From assembly GCA_007644065.1 (NCBI GenBank), contig VJWN01000001.1, positions 1,502,340-1,566,339 of the forward strand: DNA of 64,000 bases. The letters run 5' to 3'. Positions 44,382-56,028 of this stretch are shown piece after piece (within the stretch, counting starts at the first letter, position 1; every line of letters begins with the position of its first letter). This DNA comes from Margaritispora aquatica. Lineage: Eukaryota > Ascomycota > Leotiomycetes > Helotiales > Discinellaceae. Made by a program: the position numbers and the translations under genes. The notes under the pieces were generated by a model, which was not told the origin of the DNA, made no database searches, and saw only the letters and a program-made list of their open reading frames with translations.

Positions 44382-47300
44382 ATGTCGTTCGGGAAATCGC
44401 CCGATGATTACAGAGAGCTTGCTGGGGCTGCACATTCGACTTTGATTAGTGCGCGAAAGGCATGCGGGGATGGTGATGCGCTCACGCTCAATATCAGCTC
44501 TTTACACCATGTCCTCTCGCGGCTTTCTGCAGGTGTCGAGATGTCGGAAAAGCAGGGAGGTGCCAGGAAAAGAGAAGGCGACAATCGATGGCGCGAAATT
44601 GCGACACTTGCGCGAGACTGTGCGCGTTTGCTTAAAGTTTTGAACCAAGTCTTGGGAAAATACAACAGTTTGCCTATCGAGAAAAAGAAAGTCACAAAAC
44701 TTTGGCGGAAGGTTAAGTTCGGGAATGGCGATGTATTGGATTTGGATAAAATACAGTGTGAAATGGGAGCATACACGCAGGCGATAAAGCTCTTCTTGGG
44801 ATCAGTGGAGCGTGGACAAGTTGGTGAGGTTGAGGGATATATGGACAGTCATGGCGCAGAATTAAGGGAGGTGAAGCATACCTTAACCTGGGTTCTCGCT
44901 AAGATGCTCGCGGAGGAGGATGGAGAGGAAGAGGGAGTGCTAAAACATTGGAAGATTGGTACTGAGAGCGGGTCATTGCCCATGGCCATCAGAGAGCAGT
45001 TATCCAAGGAAGGATGGGCAGCGAAAGTGCTTACACGACACCAAAAGACCATTTCACAATATGTCGTGGAACTGGGTAAGAGGGGGTTTTTTGATGACAG
45101 CGATGATGCATTAAGTGGACATTACAGTCACGACAACTCGCCTATCAGCAAGACTAGCTTGATAGGATCTAGTCCATTAAGGCATAAGTCAGAATCGGAA
45201 TCTGACTCCGAATCCAGTCTTGATGAAGACAACTATCCTGCTGAGCTGGTGCCTCATGGTAGGAGGAGATCATCAACTATAACAGTGAAGAACGGGCCAA
45301 GTTTGCGACCTACTCATGCCAGAAAAAGGAGCCTTGATGAGGTTGATACTTCTGAGGACGAGTCCGAGGATGAGCCACGTCCGGTTACTCATATCTCCAG
45401 TGATGTGTCAGAAACTCATGCACAATATTCCCTATCGATGGCGCCCACAACTCATGCTGCAGACGAGCATACGAAGCGGCCCACGCTGCATCTTGAGGCA
45501 GCTTCTGCTCAGACAGACCTCATTATTTCCAACCTTCCTCCACTACCAGCAAGCAGACCAAGAAGTCGCACTTCCGACAACGATAACATTGAAGAACATC
45601 TAAGGTTTTATTCTGCCTTGGATCCTACACAGCTTCTTCTCCCACATTCCACCACAGGATCAGCCATGCATTCTCGTCGCACAAGTGTAGAATTATTTTC
45701 CTCGCAAACCCTCAGCATCTCCAGTCTACCACCACTGCCTGCCAGTAGACCAAGAAGCAGGAATTCGAGTCATGGTGCATTTGAGAGTCGATCAGCAACT
45801 GGAGTATCTACCCCTAGTCAAGATGTTGCGGACCTCGGGTTTTCATCCGTTGAAGAAAATCCACGAGAAGCTCGTTTACTTGACCACTCAGGTAGTGAAA
45901 CAAGCGACGAGTCCTCCGAAAGTGAAGAAGATACTAGCCGCTTTGGACAAGCTGGAGATGCTTCGAAGAATCCACCAGTACCAGCCACAATTTCAAGTAG
46001 ATCTTCAACGATTTTGTCTCGGAATGATACAAATAAGATTGCTGATTCAAATCTCGGGAAGTTACCAAATCTAGGAGAACAGAAACTGCAGCTTCAATCT
46101 ACCGCTAAAGTGTCAGCCTCTCAATCTCAACAGCCTTTAGTAGCAAGTGCCAATCACCATGACTCACCAACCCAGGACATGCCAAAGGGTGTGCAATGGT
46201 CAAAAGCCGTTAATGGCCTAAGCAAATCCGACATTCTAGTTCGTCCAAGTATTGATGGCACCAATGTCTCCACTAAACTTGGAATCGCTCCGAATCAATC
46301 ACAATATTTGTATAGTTCTACAAGTGATTCTAAAGTTTCGACTGTTCCGAAGAAAACAAACCTAATGATGAGCAAAGATGTTATATTCTTGCCAGAGAAA
46401 CAAATTCACCTCGCATCTCAGAATGTATCAACTTTGAAATCTATCAACAGCGAATCCAGTATAGCCCGGCCGCAAATCCCACGAACAACGAAAGCAAGCC
46501 ACCTAGATGTTGTGTTGCCACAGCAATTCGCCACAACCATCCCTCATAATGGACACATTGCTTCGAATCATACAACTCCCAAACTTGAAGGACATCAGAT
46601 CAGCCAATCACAAATTAACATTAGCAACAAGTCTCCTCTTTCGTCAACAAGACTCTCTTCATCACCGGTAATCTCTCAGTCCCTAGAGGAATTCCATCAG
46701 GACGATAGCAGCGATGATGAAAGCGAGCAAAGTTATTTGATCATCAAAGGTGCAACAGGCTCGCAAGTGAGCTTTGATGAGGAACCATTGTCTAGTCCGG
46801 TAGATGTCTCTCAAACCGAGATAATGGAAACTATTTACGCTCTCGAGACCGATGTTGCTGGAGAGATGAAGGATAAGGGTCATGGGACTGGCAGCAGTAA
46901 CGCAAGCATTAGTGAGATTGATGGCCAAGGTTACATAAATGCTTGGAGTGTTATCCTCTCACACGTTAGCGACGATCATGAGTCGTCGCTCCTCGAGACA
47001 AGCGATATTTGGGCTCAGAACAATCCTACAAGTCATCCGACCTCACTTAAAAAGCAGATCGACACACCAATCAGCCATAGAAAGTTGAGAAGCGATACTT
47101 CTACTCCAGTCCCAGTTGATCAAGTACAAGAGGTCGTCCGGAACAGAAGTAGGAACGTGACTTTAGTTGGAGATAGCGACGATGAGCCCCGACCACCTAA
47201 GGATATTGAGCTATGGACCACTCATGCACCGCAAAATCAGCTTTCTTCCAAGCCGGTAATCCGCAGTCCTGTTGTTCAGCACAGTGTGAACACGGCAGAC

Positions 47301-50300
47301 TACGAAAGTGGCACAGATGAGAGTGTCACAGTTCCAGGGGATAGCGACAACGAGCCATTCAGTCCAGTAAAGACGATGTCTTTAATGGCCTCAGTTGTGC
47401 AAACCACAAAGACCGAAGAGCACAAGGAAGCTATTTCTCGGGACTACCGCGAAGCCCTGGAGGACGACGATAGTGATGACGGCCCCACTGAAAAGAGAAC
47501 CGGGATGCGTTATTCAAATGGTGCAAGAAGCCCAACCTCCGACGTACACTATTCGCGCACTGTGCCCAACCTCCAATTTCGGATCAGATCAGACGCTCCG
47601 AAAGAGCCGGTAGGCTTCCGTGAAATGGATTATCAGCCTGAAAAGCGACCCCTGAAACACAAAGATAACAAGAACTCCGACCTCGGTCCTCGTGTGCGTA
47701 GCGAAGCAAAGAAATCATTGGCAAAGAGAAATAGAAGTCGAAGCAAGGGTAATGAGTCTGCTGCTCTTCTTGCTGATGAGTCTTGGAACAAAGAGGTTGA
47801 GCGTCGGATGGAAGAATATCAAGTACAAGCTCCCAAAAATGTAGACAAAGTTACGGGAGCTCTTACACAAACTTCTCCCGCATCCTTAGCGTAAGTTTTT
47901 CATTCCGCCGCTTAATATGAAGACTAATATGTCACAGTCTGCCCGTAGTTCGTCAAATTGCCAACTTTGACAACAACAATAGGAGCTGGTGGTGGACTTC
48001 AAACAAAGCTGCTCGTGCAAAATATCAACCCACTATTGAGGATATAAACGACGAAGACTCCTTACCAGGAGCACATCCGAACTGTTGGTCAAACGACAGC
48101 GAGGAATTCAGCCAAGTTGGGAGTGACTTGAAAAGTGTGACCGACACCTCAACCTCGATGCAGAAGGAGGTCAATCCACATATAGCACAGTATCTGAACC
48201 CTTTCAAAGAGAAATCTGCCTTAAGGTCGTATAAAATAAGCTCTTCAGAGGCACAGCTTTTCTCTGAAGATGACAATTTCGCTATTGGTTTCCCAAGCTC
48301 AGATGATAACGAAGAAGTTCGCAAGTATCGATCAGGGAAGCATGTGGTATATGATGACCCAGATCTCAGTTTCAACTCCGCCTTAGACGAGAGCTCGGAT
48401 GCTGATGATGAGTCACGAAGTGGCGCGCAGAAAAAGCAACCGGAAGCTACAACTGATGAAAAGGAAGCTTTCAAAAAGGGCATCAAAGCGGATCGCTATC
48501 GCAAGAAACGATACAGGCTTGAGAAAGGAAAGGAAGCTGTCTGGGGTTCTGCCTCTGAAAGAGAAGAGCGACGAAAAGTCCGCGTATTACGCAAGAAAGG
48601 CAATCAAGATCCAAAGATTATTGGCGGGAGAAAGACCGTCACGTTCAACTTCGCCGATCAAGTTGAGCCTAGAACCAGTGCACAACGGCCTGAGAGACTC
48701 GATGCCAAAGTAAGAGAAATGTGTCGGGCTTATATCGAAGATGTGCGAGATGAAGACTTTCTTCCTGGAGCGCATCCCAATTGTGACAATTCACTGGGCT
48801 CAACCGAACCAGAGGAGGTGTGTTCTCAACAGGAGCTTGTGCCATCTATTCCAGTCTTAGAACCAGTAATAAAGGCCAGGCCAACGAATGCATCCGTGTC
48901 ACCTTCAAAATCAACACCGTCCACTCGGCAGCCCAGAGCGAAGCGACAGCGAAGTGTACCTTCACAGTTGCCACTCCCCGACGACGAAAAAGATGAAGAT
49001 CTTCGCCGATATCGACGTGAGGAGGCAGCACCTTTGCTTCAAGATGATGCTGCTCCAGCATGGCGCTCCAGTCGTGCCTACCGCAGCAGGAAAAGCAAAC
49101 AGAGACGATTCAGTCACGGTGAGGATGAGAAATTTTGGGATGAGCCATCTTCATGGGGTGGCGATGCGGCTGGCTCCTCTGAAGATGACTGGGGAGAGCC
49201 ATATCGTTCAGATAATTCACGCAACTCTTCTGTCGTTGGAATGGGAGGATGTACATGTTGTGTTGTGGAACCACCACCCAAAACCAGGCGCCAGCATTAC
49301 CGCTCGAAACCGGTCATTCATCACACGGATATTAATCCTATCAACCCATTTCTCCCTGTTGAGAATAAGAGTATGGCTTTAACCACTATGCCTCCACCTG
49401 TTCTCCCGGTACAGCATTCCAAAAGGCGCTCATCTATTGATCCATGGAGCCCAGATCCACCCCCTGTTCGAAGACATAGGCGCGAAAAGACATTAGAAAG
49501 TTCTACCTATCACGTCCCAGATGCCCCAGCACCAGTTCTCAACTCAACCCGACCTGAGTTACCAGCTCGTCGTAGAACTGAAAACACAGAGAGTTCACCA
49601 TCAGCTCCTCGACCGGAGATGGCTCGACGCAGAACGGATGCAACAGAGAGCATACCTCAAGCTCCTCGACCAGAGATAACTCGACGCAGAATAGATGCTG
49701 TAGAGAGCATACCTCAAGCTCCTCGACCAGAGACGGCTCGACGCAGGATAGATGCAGTAGAAAGCTTGCCACCACCATCGCGACCCGAGACAGCAAGGAG
49801 AACTATCCGTACAGCCGTGAGGGAACACTCGCCAATCAAAACAGATCAACCAAGAAGGAGAATTGAGAATGGCGAGGACTTGATTCAATCTGCGCGACCT
49901 GACATAGGGAGAAGACTATCAATCAGAAAACAGTCACCCACTAGACTGGAACGACCTGAACGGATTGAGCGGCCCGAGAGAATTGAGCGACCCGAGAGAA
50001 TTGAACGACCTGAAAGAATTGAGCGACCTGAGAGAGTTGAGCGACCTGAGAGAATGGAACGACCTGAGAGAATTGAGCGACCTGAGAGAATGGAACGACC
50101 TGAGAGAATGGAACGACCTGAGAGAATTGAACGGCCTGAAAGACCTGAAAGGTCAGACAACATGAGACGCCGAACCGAGATAAGCGAGAACACACCACAA
50201 ACACAAAATACAAGACTCGAAATGGGCAGGAGAAGGACGATGGATAGAGATCACTCTCCAGTGGAGACTAGACCAGAAATGCCAAGGCGTATGACGGTCG

Positions 50301-50350
50301 ATAAGGAGCATAGGCCTAGGGAGAAGCTTTTGAGATTCGATATAAAGTAG
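44382..50350 (+). CDS. Very large, mostly disordered repeat-containing protein, 1973 aa
   Basis: Exons 44382-47890 and 47938-50350 join at GC|GTAAGT...TCACAG|T. Residues 1 to about 235 look helical and globular: DYRELAGAAHSTLISARKAC, LNISSLHHVLSRLSAGVEMS and WREIATLARDCARLLKVLNQ, followed by WRKVKFGNGDVLDLDKIQCE. The layout recalls the N-terminal helical domain that heads many Pezizomycotina regulatory or NLR-like proteins, but no NTPase follows. The rest is Ser/Glu/Asp-rich and disordered, with repeated GDSDDEP-type acidic patches, two LPPLPASRPRSR copies and a duplicated LPGAHPNC block. The C-terminal third has 19-residue RPE..RRR.DA.ES repeats and eleven hexapeptides of the form xERPER (49946-50143). 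Function unknown; nuclear or scaffold roles are only guesses. An upstream in-frame GTG at 44355 was not used. Confidence 0.85.
49559..49800 (+). repeat. 57-bp in-frame tandem repeats (19 aa) in the 1973-aa protein
   Basis: Units APRPEMARRRTDATESIPQ, APRPEITRRRIDAVESIPQ and APRPETARRRIDAVESLPP follow one another, with a diverged copy on each side. All are in frame. Confidence 0.85.
49946..50143 (+). repeat. 18-bp in-frame tandem repeat, eleven copies of xERPER
   Basis: Eleven contiguous hexapeptide units in which x is L, I, I, I, I, V, M, I, M, M, I, then a partial PERSD. The DNA units (GAGAGAATTGAGCGACCT type) differ mainly by transitions, so this is a coding minisatellite prone to copy-number change. 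Confidence 0.92.
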
Positions 50351-51906
50351 CGATTTAGCGAGCAAGCGTACATGATTTCGGGTTTTCTGTTGTATAGCGA
50401 CTTCAAGTTCTATTTTAGGGTATCTTTCAAGATATGGAGTATATAAAGGTGGTTAATGGCAGGCATGAATTCTCGCCAGGATGGAAAAGGAATACAAGGA
50501 AATGGAAAAAGGTGAGGAAAAGAAGGAAAAGCTTGGGAAGCGAGGATGGAATATGGGTAGATAAGTGGGTTGGTTGGGCAAAGGGCAACTTTTAGGAACT
50601 GGTGGTAGTGATTTTCTATTCTATGTGTTGGATTGTATAGGGTTATTCTTTGTATGATGGGTTTATGTGGGAATGATTAGTGTATGAACTGGGCCTTGGG
50701 ATTAGAAGGATTTAGCATGATTTATTAGATATATAGTAGCAAAGTAGCAATACAATGGTGGGCGTTTTCTATTATACTTATCTTATAGTGTCGATGTTCG
50801 TGCCAGATCCATTTACTTTATTCTATAATAGGCAGGTCCTGTTCATATACTATATTTTATCCAAGACTGAAGATTAATCTAAGCGAGAAATGAATTCACC
50901 CAGAGTGAACTCGTGTAGAAAGTAAGTTCACGTAGAAAGTGACTTTGCTCAAGCTCACTTTGAAAATCACATTGAATTGTTATTCCACATTTCCTCAGTA
51001 CTGCCTATAAATTTCCCTTTCAAGCTCGTAGTTGAGGCTTCAAACTTCAACCCAAAATATGCTTTTTAGTTCTCTAACCAATACAAAAGCATTCACAACT
51101 TGAACCATCGCATACTTCTGAGTTCACTAACAAGCAGAGGCGTATTTGCGACTCGACTTACCATATACTATGAACTTCGCTCACATCACTCATTCGCTCA
51201 CAAGTACTCGCTCACGATCACTCGCTCACAGTCACTCGTTCGTAACTCACAACGAGCGATCGCGTGCTGCTAAAGTTGGCCGGGAGGTAGAAAGGAGTTC
51301 GAAACTCAACCACCCCATATCATTTCTAGGTTAGCCGGGGGCCAGAGAAGAGTTCGTGACTTAGACTATCGCAAACCTCTGGATTTACTGGCAAGCACGT
51401 AGCACCGCAACTTACTCCACCACTTATTACTAACTTTACCGGCAAGAACAACACAAGTCGCAGCTCACAGCTCGCAATTCAAACCGCAGCATACTTCTAA
51501 ACTAGCCGGGGAGCACAGAAGCATTTACAACTCGAACGACCGCACACTAGCAAGTTAACCGGCATACAACCTGCAATTTGATATACTGCATAAGCAAAGC
51601 TCACCGGTTAGCAGGAGACAAGTCGCAACTTGAACCACGATACTTCCAAAACTCCCCGGCAGAAACGAACTCGTTCGCAATTCGAACCACTTCATACCTT
51701 CACTGATACCCCGGAAAGGATTCACAACTTGAGTCACCACATACTTCTAAGTTCGCCGGAAGCACAGAAGCATCGCAGTTGAATCACCACAAGGTATTCG
51801 CAATTATTAGAGCTACCGCAGACATCTAAACTCGCCCACAAGCACAAAGCGATTCGCAACTCGCTACATACATAGCACTTTCGTTCAACAACACATCACT
51901 CTCAAG
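50351..51906. other. 1.56-kb intergenic region with a minisatellite
   Basis: The first part is AT-rich 3' flank. From about 51085 to 51870 a degenerate ~50-bp repeat array runs up to the next gene (separate entry). No coding frame runs through it; stops are frequent in all frames. Confidence 0.6.
51085..51870. repeat. Degenerate ~50-bp minisatellite upstream of the coiled-coil protein gene
   Basis: Roughly a dozen diverged units share the order TTCGCAACTYGAACCACCGCA, CATACTTCTAAACT, GCCGGxAAGCACAGAAGCA. Clear copies begin near 51090, 51296, 51347, 51494, 51528, 51619, 51676, 51719 and 51771. A separate short repeat of TCACTCGCTCACAG-type units lies at about 51180-51245. The array ends about 35 bp before the start codon of the next gene, so much of it may be in the promoter or 5' leader. 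The unit length and number are by eye; the recurrence of CAACTTGAACCAC and CATACTTCTAA is plain. Confidence 0.75.
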
Positions 51907-52760
51907 ATGACACACGAACCTAAAAACATGAAAAGAAAGAACCCTTGGAATACATCCGGGCGTCAGATGTCACACCCCGCAGGGGTCGCCGCGACTAATC
52001 GAGTTGAGATGGAATCGAGGGAGGTACGTCGCCCCCGGTTAACTTCAAGTGAGGGAACCAGTAAGCTAACACAGGTGTGCAGCAGGACGACTACGAAGCA
52101 CCTGACCAACAAGCACCGGCAACGCCAACTCCCCGGCCCCTCGACGCCAGTGATGCGTTCGTGCAATCGCAAATCGAAGCCAAAAAAACCAAAGATGCTA
52201 TGAGAGCCGAGCTTGAAATTGAAGGTTTCAAGCGGTATAGAAAGGAATGGGGCGCCAGAATCCGTACCGAGGTGATTCGAGAAGTGCAGCAGAAGCTGGA
52301 AGAGCAAAACCATAAACTATGGAAAAATAAGCTACCTGCACTGATGGCAAGTTTGAGGGAGGAGGTGGAGAAGGAGCATGACGGGGAGATGGCAGGCTTG
52401 AGAGAGGAGTTGACATCGTGGAAGAAAAAGTACGAGAAGTTGGTTGCGCAGAGGGGAGGGAACGTTGCTGATGGTGAAAGTGGTCGTGGCGATGATGAAG
52501 CTGATGAGACAGGAGTGTCGAAGACCCAGCAGAAAAGGACTAAGCGACAAGTGACAGCAGCAGCCCCAATGAGTGCTTTCAAAACTCAAGCACTTGCGAA
52601 ATTCCCACTCCCAACAACACGAAGCCGGGATCCCTCGACCTTGAGATTTGGAAGCAATTCCAGATCTAGAAAGCAAGGTGAAAACTCTCCCTCGACAGCC
52701 AAGGATAAGGATGCTGCAAATCAACCCAATTCAGCCGAGTCACCCATCGTCATTGACTAG
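51907..52760 (+). CDS. Coiled-coil protein of unknown function, 264 aa
   Basis: Exons 51907-52023 and 52083-52760 give 264 aa. The N-terminus is basic and polar (MTHEPKNMKRKNPWNTSGRQ), followed by an acidic Pro-rich linker DDYEAPDQQAPATPTPRPLD. A long charged helix at about residues 63-155 is a likely coiled coil, with AFVQSQIEAKKTKDAMRAEL, GARIRTEVIREVQQKLEEQN and ALMASLREEVEKEHDGEMAG. The C-terminal third is basic and Ser-rich (KTQQKRTKRQ, SRSRKQGENSP) and ends SAESPIVID, whose hydrophobic-acidic tail resembles a SUMO-interacting motif (inference). The acceptor is a GCAGCAG tandem, so one Gln may be optional. No family recognised. The array of degenerate repeats lies directly upstream. Confidence 0.65.
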
Positions 52761-53452
52761 ACTTCTGGACGAGTTGCCTGGGTTATGTGAGATTACATTC
52801 TTTTGCGATGCGTGCCATACTTTTGACAATAATTGGGAGCAAGGGAGTTGGAGGACTTCCTTGATATAGGAAGCAATTTCGGCGTTGGGCTTGCATATCA
52901 TGGATTCAAATATTTGCCTTACACGTTGCTTTAGTGGACATGAGCATTCTTATACCCCACAACGCTCTGCTACTTAGGTAGAGCTTGTTTCTAGCGTGAA
53001 CCAATAATACAACTTAGACATAATGCCATCTTATTCTAGTTGAATGTTCTGTTCTGTTCTGTAACTTAAAATTCAATGTTGTGCTCGATACCCTTCCAAG
53101 GAATTGAAGCAACATCTTCGTGAGCCCTCAAATCTTGCACCAATGCACACGTAGTATGTCATGGCAAGTTTGAATCTCACTGACTCGGTATGTTCTTAGA
53201 CTGTCATTGGATTGGGTACTTCTAATCAATTGTCGCGGCTAGCTTCACCGACATAGAGTATGAACAACTTAAAAGTGAAAGGAATTTTCATAGCAGGGAC
53301 ACAAGATTAAAGACTGACTGCTAGCATTGTACATACCAGCTTAGCCCCAAGAACGCCTCGTATCTCATACAACCTTATTGTACACCTCGAGTGCGCACTT
53401 TTAGCAGAACCCATCGTCAACCGTCTGCTCCTGAAGTGGTGATATAACCTCA
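52761..53452. other. Convergent intergenic stretch
   Basis: These 692 bp lie between the stop codons of the coiled-coil protein gene and the small membrane protein gene. A TGTTCTGTTCTGT step repeat is at 53045-53060. Nothing coding is seen. Confidence 0.5.
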
Positions 53453-53852
53453 TCATCCCCTGCCTTTACCCGTTCGCTCTCGTAGTATCCTTTCCGACTC
53501 CGTTTCTGCGATATCAAGCTTGGCATCCGCATCCTTCTTCTTATTCTCTCTTGTTTCTCTCAAAGTACCGACGAGCTCGCCAACTGTGCCCTGCGTGACA
53601 GGACTTTCTAGCTTCCCATGTCTCCTCAAATTCTCGTTTGCCCAATTGATCTGACCTCCATCAGCCTCTCTATGGCGTTGCGCATTGCGTTTGGCGGCTT
53701 GGATTGAAGTGCGCGCATACACGAAGAGAATGCTGGCCATGCAAAAAGCTGCCAATGGAGCTGTTATCGTCTGAGATATGTTAGGAGCTGCGAGTATGGG
53801 TGTGGGGTAGGTTGATATGTACTCTAGCGTTGAGGTTGAATTTTGGAGGCAT
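53453..53852 (-). CDS. Small single-pass membrane protein, 115 aa, conserved-looking
   Basis: My model uses exons 53852-53823 (MPPKFNLNAR) and 53770-53453, joined across a 52-nt intron with GTACAT, a CTAAC branch point and CTCAG. The product has a short N-terminus, one membrane helix (TAPLAAFCMASILFVYART), then a basic amphipathic region AAKRNAQRHREADGGQINWA, ending in a charged coiled-coil-like tail (ETESERILRERTGKGRG). The unspliced frame stays open upstream to 54019 and would give a longer product, but the spliced version starts neatly before the membrane helix. No named family; the one-helix layout with a basic flank resembles small organelle membrane proteins, location unknown. It diverges from MCP2 across 346 bp. 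Confidence 0.65.
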
Positions 53853-54198
53853 TGTGTATTATGTATAGTAGGATATAGTCTGAGATGTGTGTAGCTCTCG
53901 AAATCTCTAACTACATGATCAAGCAGTGTCTTTGGAGTCGAGAGTAAAACATCATGCGATTCTATTTCTGTGGTGCATTGGCCGTCAGCTGTCAGTGGAC
54001 AATTGAGAGTCGCCGTCATCAACCAAACGCGGGTCGGGTCGGTTCAACAAGGATCTTTGACCCTCAACTTTTTTTTGGTCCATTACAACTTCACTTTACA
54101 ACTTCCTCTAGTATTTGCCTCAGCGCTCTTTCGATCGTTCGCCACGGATACGATGAAGTCGTAGATTAGAGACAGCTCGCGAAGCTGCACAACTCAAA
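53853..54198. promoter_or_regulatory. Divergent promoter region of the 115-aa protein gene and MCP2
   Basis: These 346 bp separate two outward-facing start codons. A 9-T run at about 54069 and CT-rich sequence before MCP2 are typical leader features. Confidence 0.5.
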
Positions 54199-56028
54199 AT
54201 GAAGGGAATGAACTTGGCCACAACCTTCGCTCGTAGTGGTTCGAGGCCACTATCGACCACAGGCTCTTGGACATGTAGAGAATGCTTGCATGTGCCCCGC
54301 AGATCGAAGAGTAATTCGTGGAGAGGATATAGCACAAGGGGAGGTCGTTCCATACCCAAAGGTCGAAAGACTGCAGTGTGGTTAGGATTGGGAGTGGCAG
54401 CTTCAACACCATTCTGGTTCGAACCTGCTAGAGACGCATGCGAACCTGCTGTGAGGACGGGGAGGGTGGTGAGCACTCTCTTTGTGTGTATCAATGAGTA
54501 TGTTCTATAATCTCTATATGCCATAACAAACCTAATTGCGACAGCTATCGAGTTACATTGAATGCGAACGAAAAACTTGAGGACGAGGAAGAGGCGTCCA
54601 GAAGCTTGAAGGCTTGCCACCAGAGATGTGCAGATAGAACACTAAAAGTGCTGGAGAAAAATGGAAGCATATTCATCAAGTTAGGTCAGCATCTGGTGAG
54701 CATTTCCGTACTCATGATATTGCAATGCTCATTGGATATAGAGTGCGATGAACTACCTACTTCCACTTGAGTGGACCACAACTTTCATACCATTACAGGA
54801 TAAATGCCCAGTTTCATCTATCGAGTCGATAGAGAAGATGTTTCAGAAGGATACAGGCGAAAAATTATCGGACTACTTCTCAGAATTCGACCCAGTACCA
54901 ATTGGCGCAGCATCACTCGCCCAAGTGCATCTTGCAGTAATCAAGGGCACAGGGCAAAAGGTCGCGGTTAAAGTCCAGCATCCGGCCTTGGCAGAATACT
55001 CAGGTCTGGATCTGGCCTTGACCAGATTTACGTTTGTGACATTGAAGAGATTCTTCCCAGAATATGACCTAGAATGGCTGTCTTCAGAGATGGAGTTCTC
55101 TTTACCCCAAGAGCTAGACTTTGCCCTGGAGGGAGCCAATGCTATGCGAACCAAGGAATATTTCTCACATATACCGCAGCTGCCCCTCGTAATACCCGAA
55201 GTGATATGGGCAAAGGAGCGTATTTTGGTTATGGAAAACGTCTCAGGACACCGACCGGATGATCTTGAATTTCTGGATGCAAATGGGATTGATCGAGATG
55301 AGGTTTCCGCAGCTTTGGCCAAGATATTCAACGAAATGATTTTCGGGAATAGTGCGCCCCTACACTGCGATCCTCATGGTGGGAACATTGCGATTCGAAA
55401 GAATGAGCATCGTCGTGGGGGCAATTTTGATGTCATCCTTTATGATCACGGTCTCTATCGCGATATCCCAATAGACCTTCGACGCTCATATGCGAAGATG
55501 TGGCTGGCTGTCATAGATGCAGATGAGCCTAGGATGCGCAAGTACGCCAAAGAAGTAGCTGGAATCAACGACGAGCAATTTCCATTGTTCGCTTCTGCAA
55601 TCACAGGTCGCGATTATAGCGTTCTCACCAAGGACGTGTCAATCGCTCGTTCGGCCGAGGAGAAGAAGAATATCAATGATGCTCTTGGAGAGGGGATGCT
55701 TCAACAACTTGTTCAACTGTTAGGTCAGGTGCCTCGAATCATTCTATTGATCTTAAAGACGAATGACTTGACACGAAGTCTAGATGAGAACTTACAGACT
55801 CGTCAAGGTCCCGTTAGGACATTTCTCATCCTCGCGCGATACTGCTCAAGGACGGTCTTTGAAGAGCAAGTCGAGGAATTGAAGAAGAATGGCAGCCTTT
55901 GGTGGCCTGGCAATTTCTTCGGATTGCTAGGTGCTTGGGTTGGGTATTTTCGGGTGGAGGTCAAGCTCGAGGCTTTTGAGACTTGGCTAGCCATCAAGAG
56001 GAGTTGGCAATCTGTTGTAGCTTCTTAG
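54199..56028 (+). CDS. MCP2: Mitochondrial ABC1/ADCK-family atypical kinase, Mcp2 type
   Basis: Mcp2 is an inner-membrane member of the ABC1/UbiB kinase-like family; in yeast it suppresses lipid and morphology defects of ERMES mutants. Exons 54199-54497, 54545-54695 and 54742-56028 give 578 aa. An Arg/Ser-rich presequence (RSGSRPLSTTGSWTCRECLH) precedes a hydrophobic patch AVWLGLGVAASTPFWF. The family KxGQ motif is IFIKLGQHLSAMNYLLPLEW. The Ala-rich loop is PIGAASLAQVHLA, the lysine strand QKVAVKVQHP, and the EMEFSLPQELDFALEGANAM block follows. The catalytic-loop equivalent is PLHCDPHGGNIAIRK and the DFG-like site is LYDHGLYRDIP. These match the MCP2/ADCK1 branch rather than COQ8. Activity is likely ATP-binding; the substrate is unknown. 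Confidence 0.9.

Noticed and set aside
51085..51870. Possible CRISPR-like array
   Set aside because: Units are contiguous and diverged, without constant repeats separated by unique spacers, and the genome is fungal.
53453..54022. Unspliced 189-codon minus-strand ORF
   Set aside because: The upstream half has no structure I recognise and its start depends on TTG/ATG far from the membrane helix. A 52-nt intron with good signals gives a cleaner 115-aa protein, which I annotated instead.
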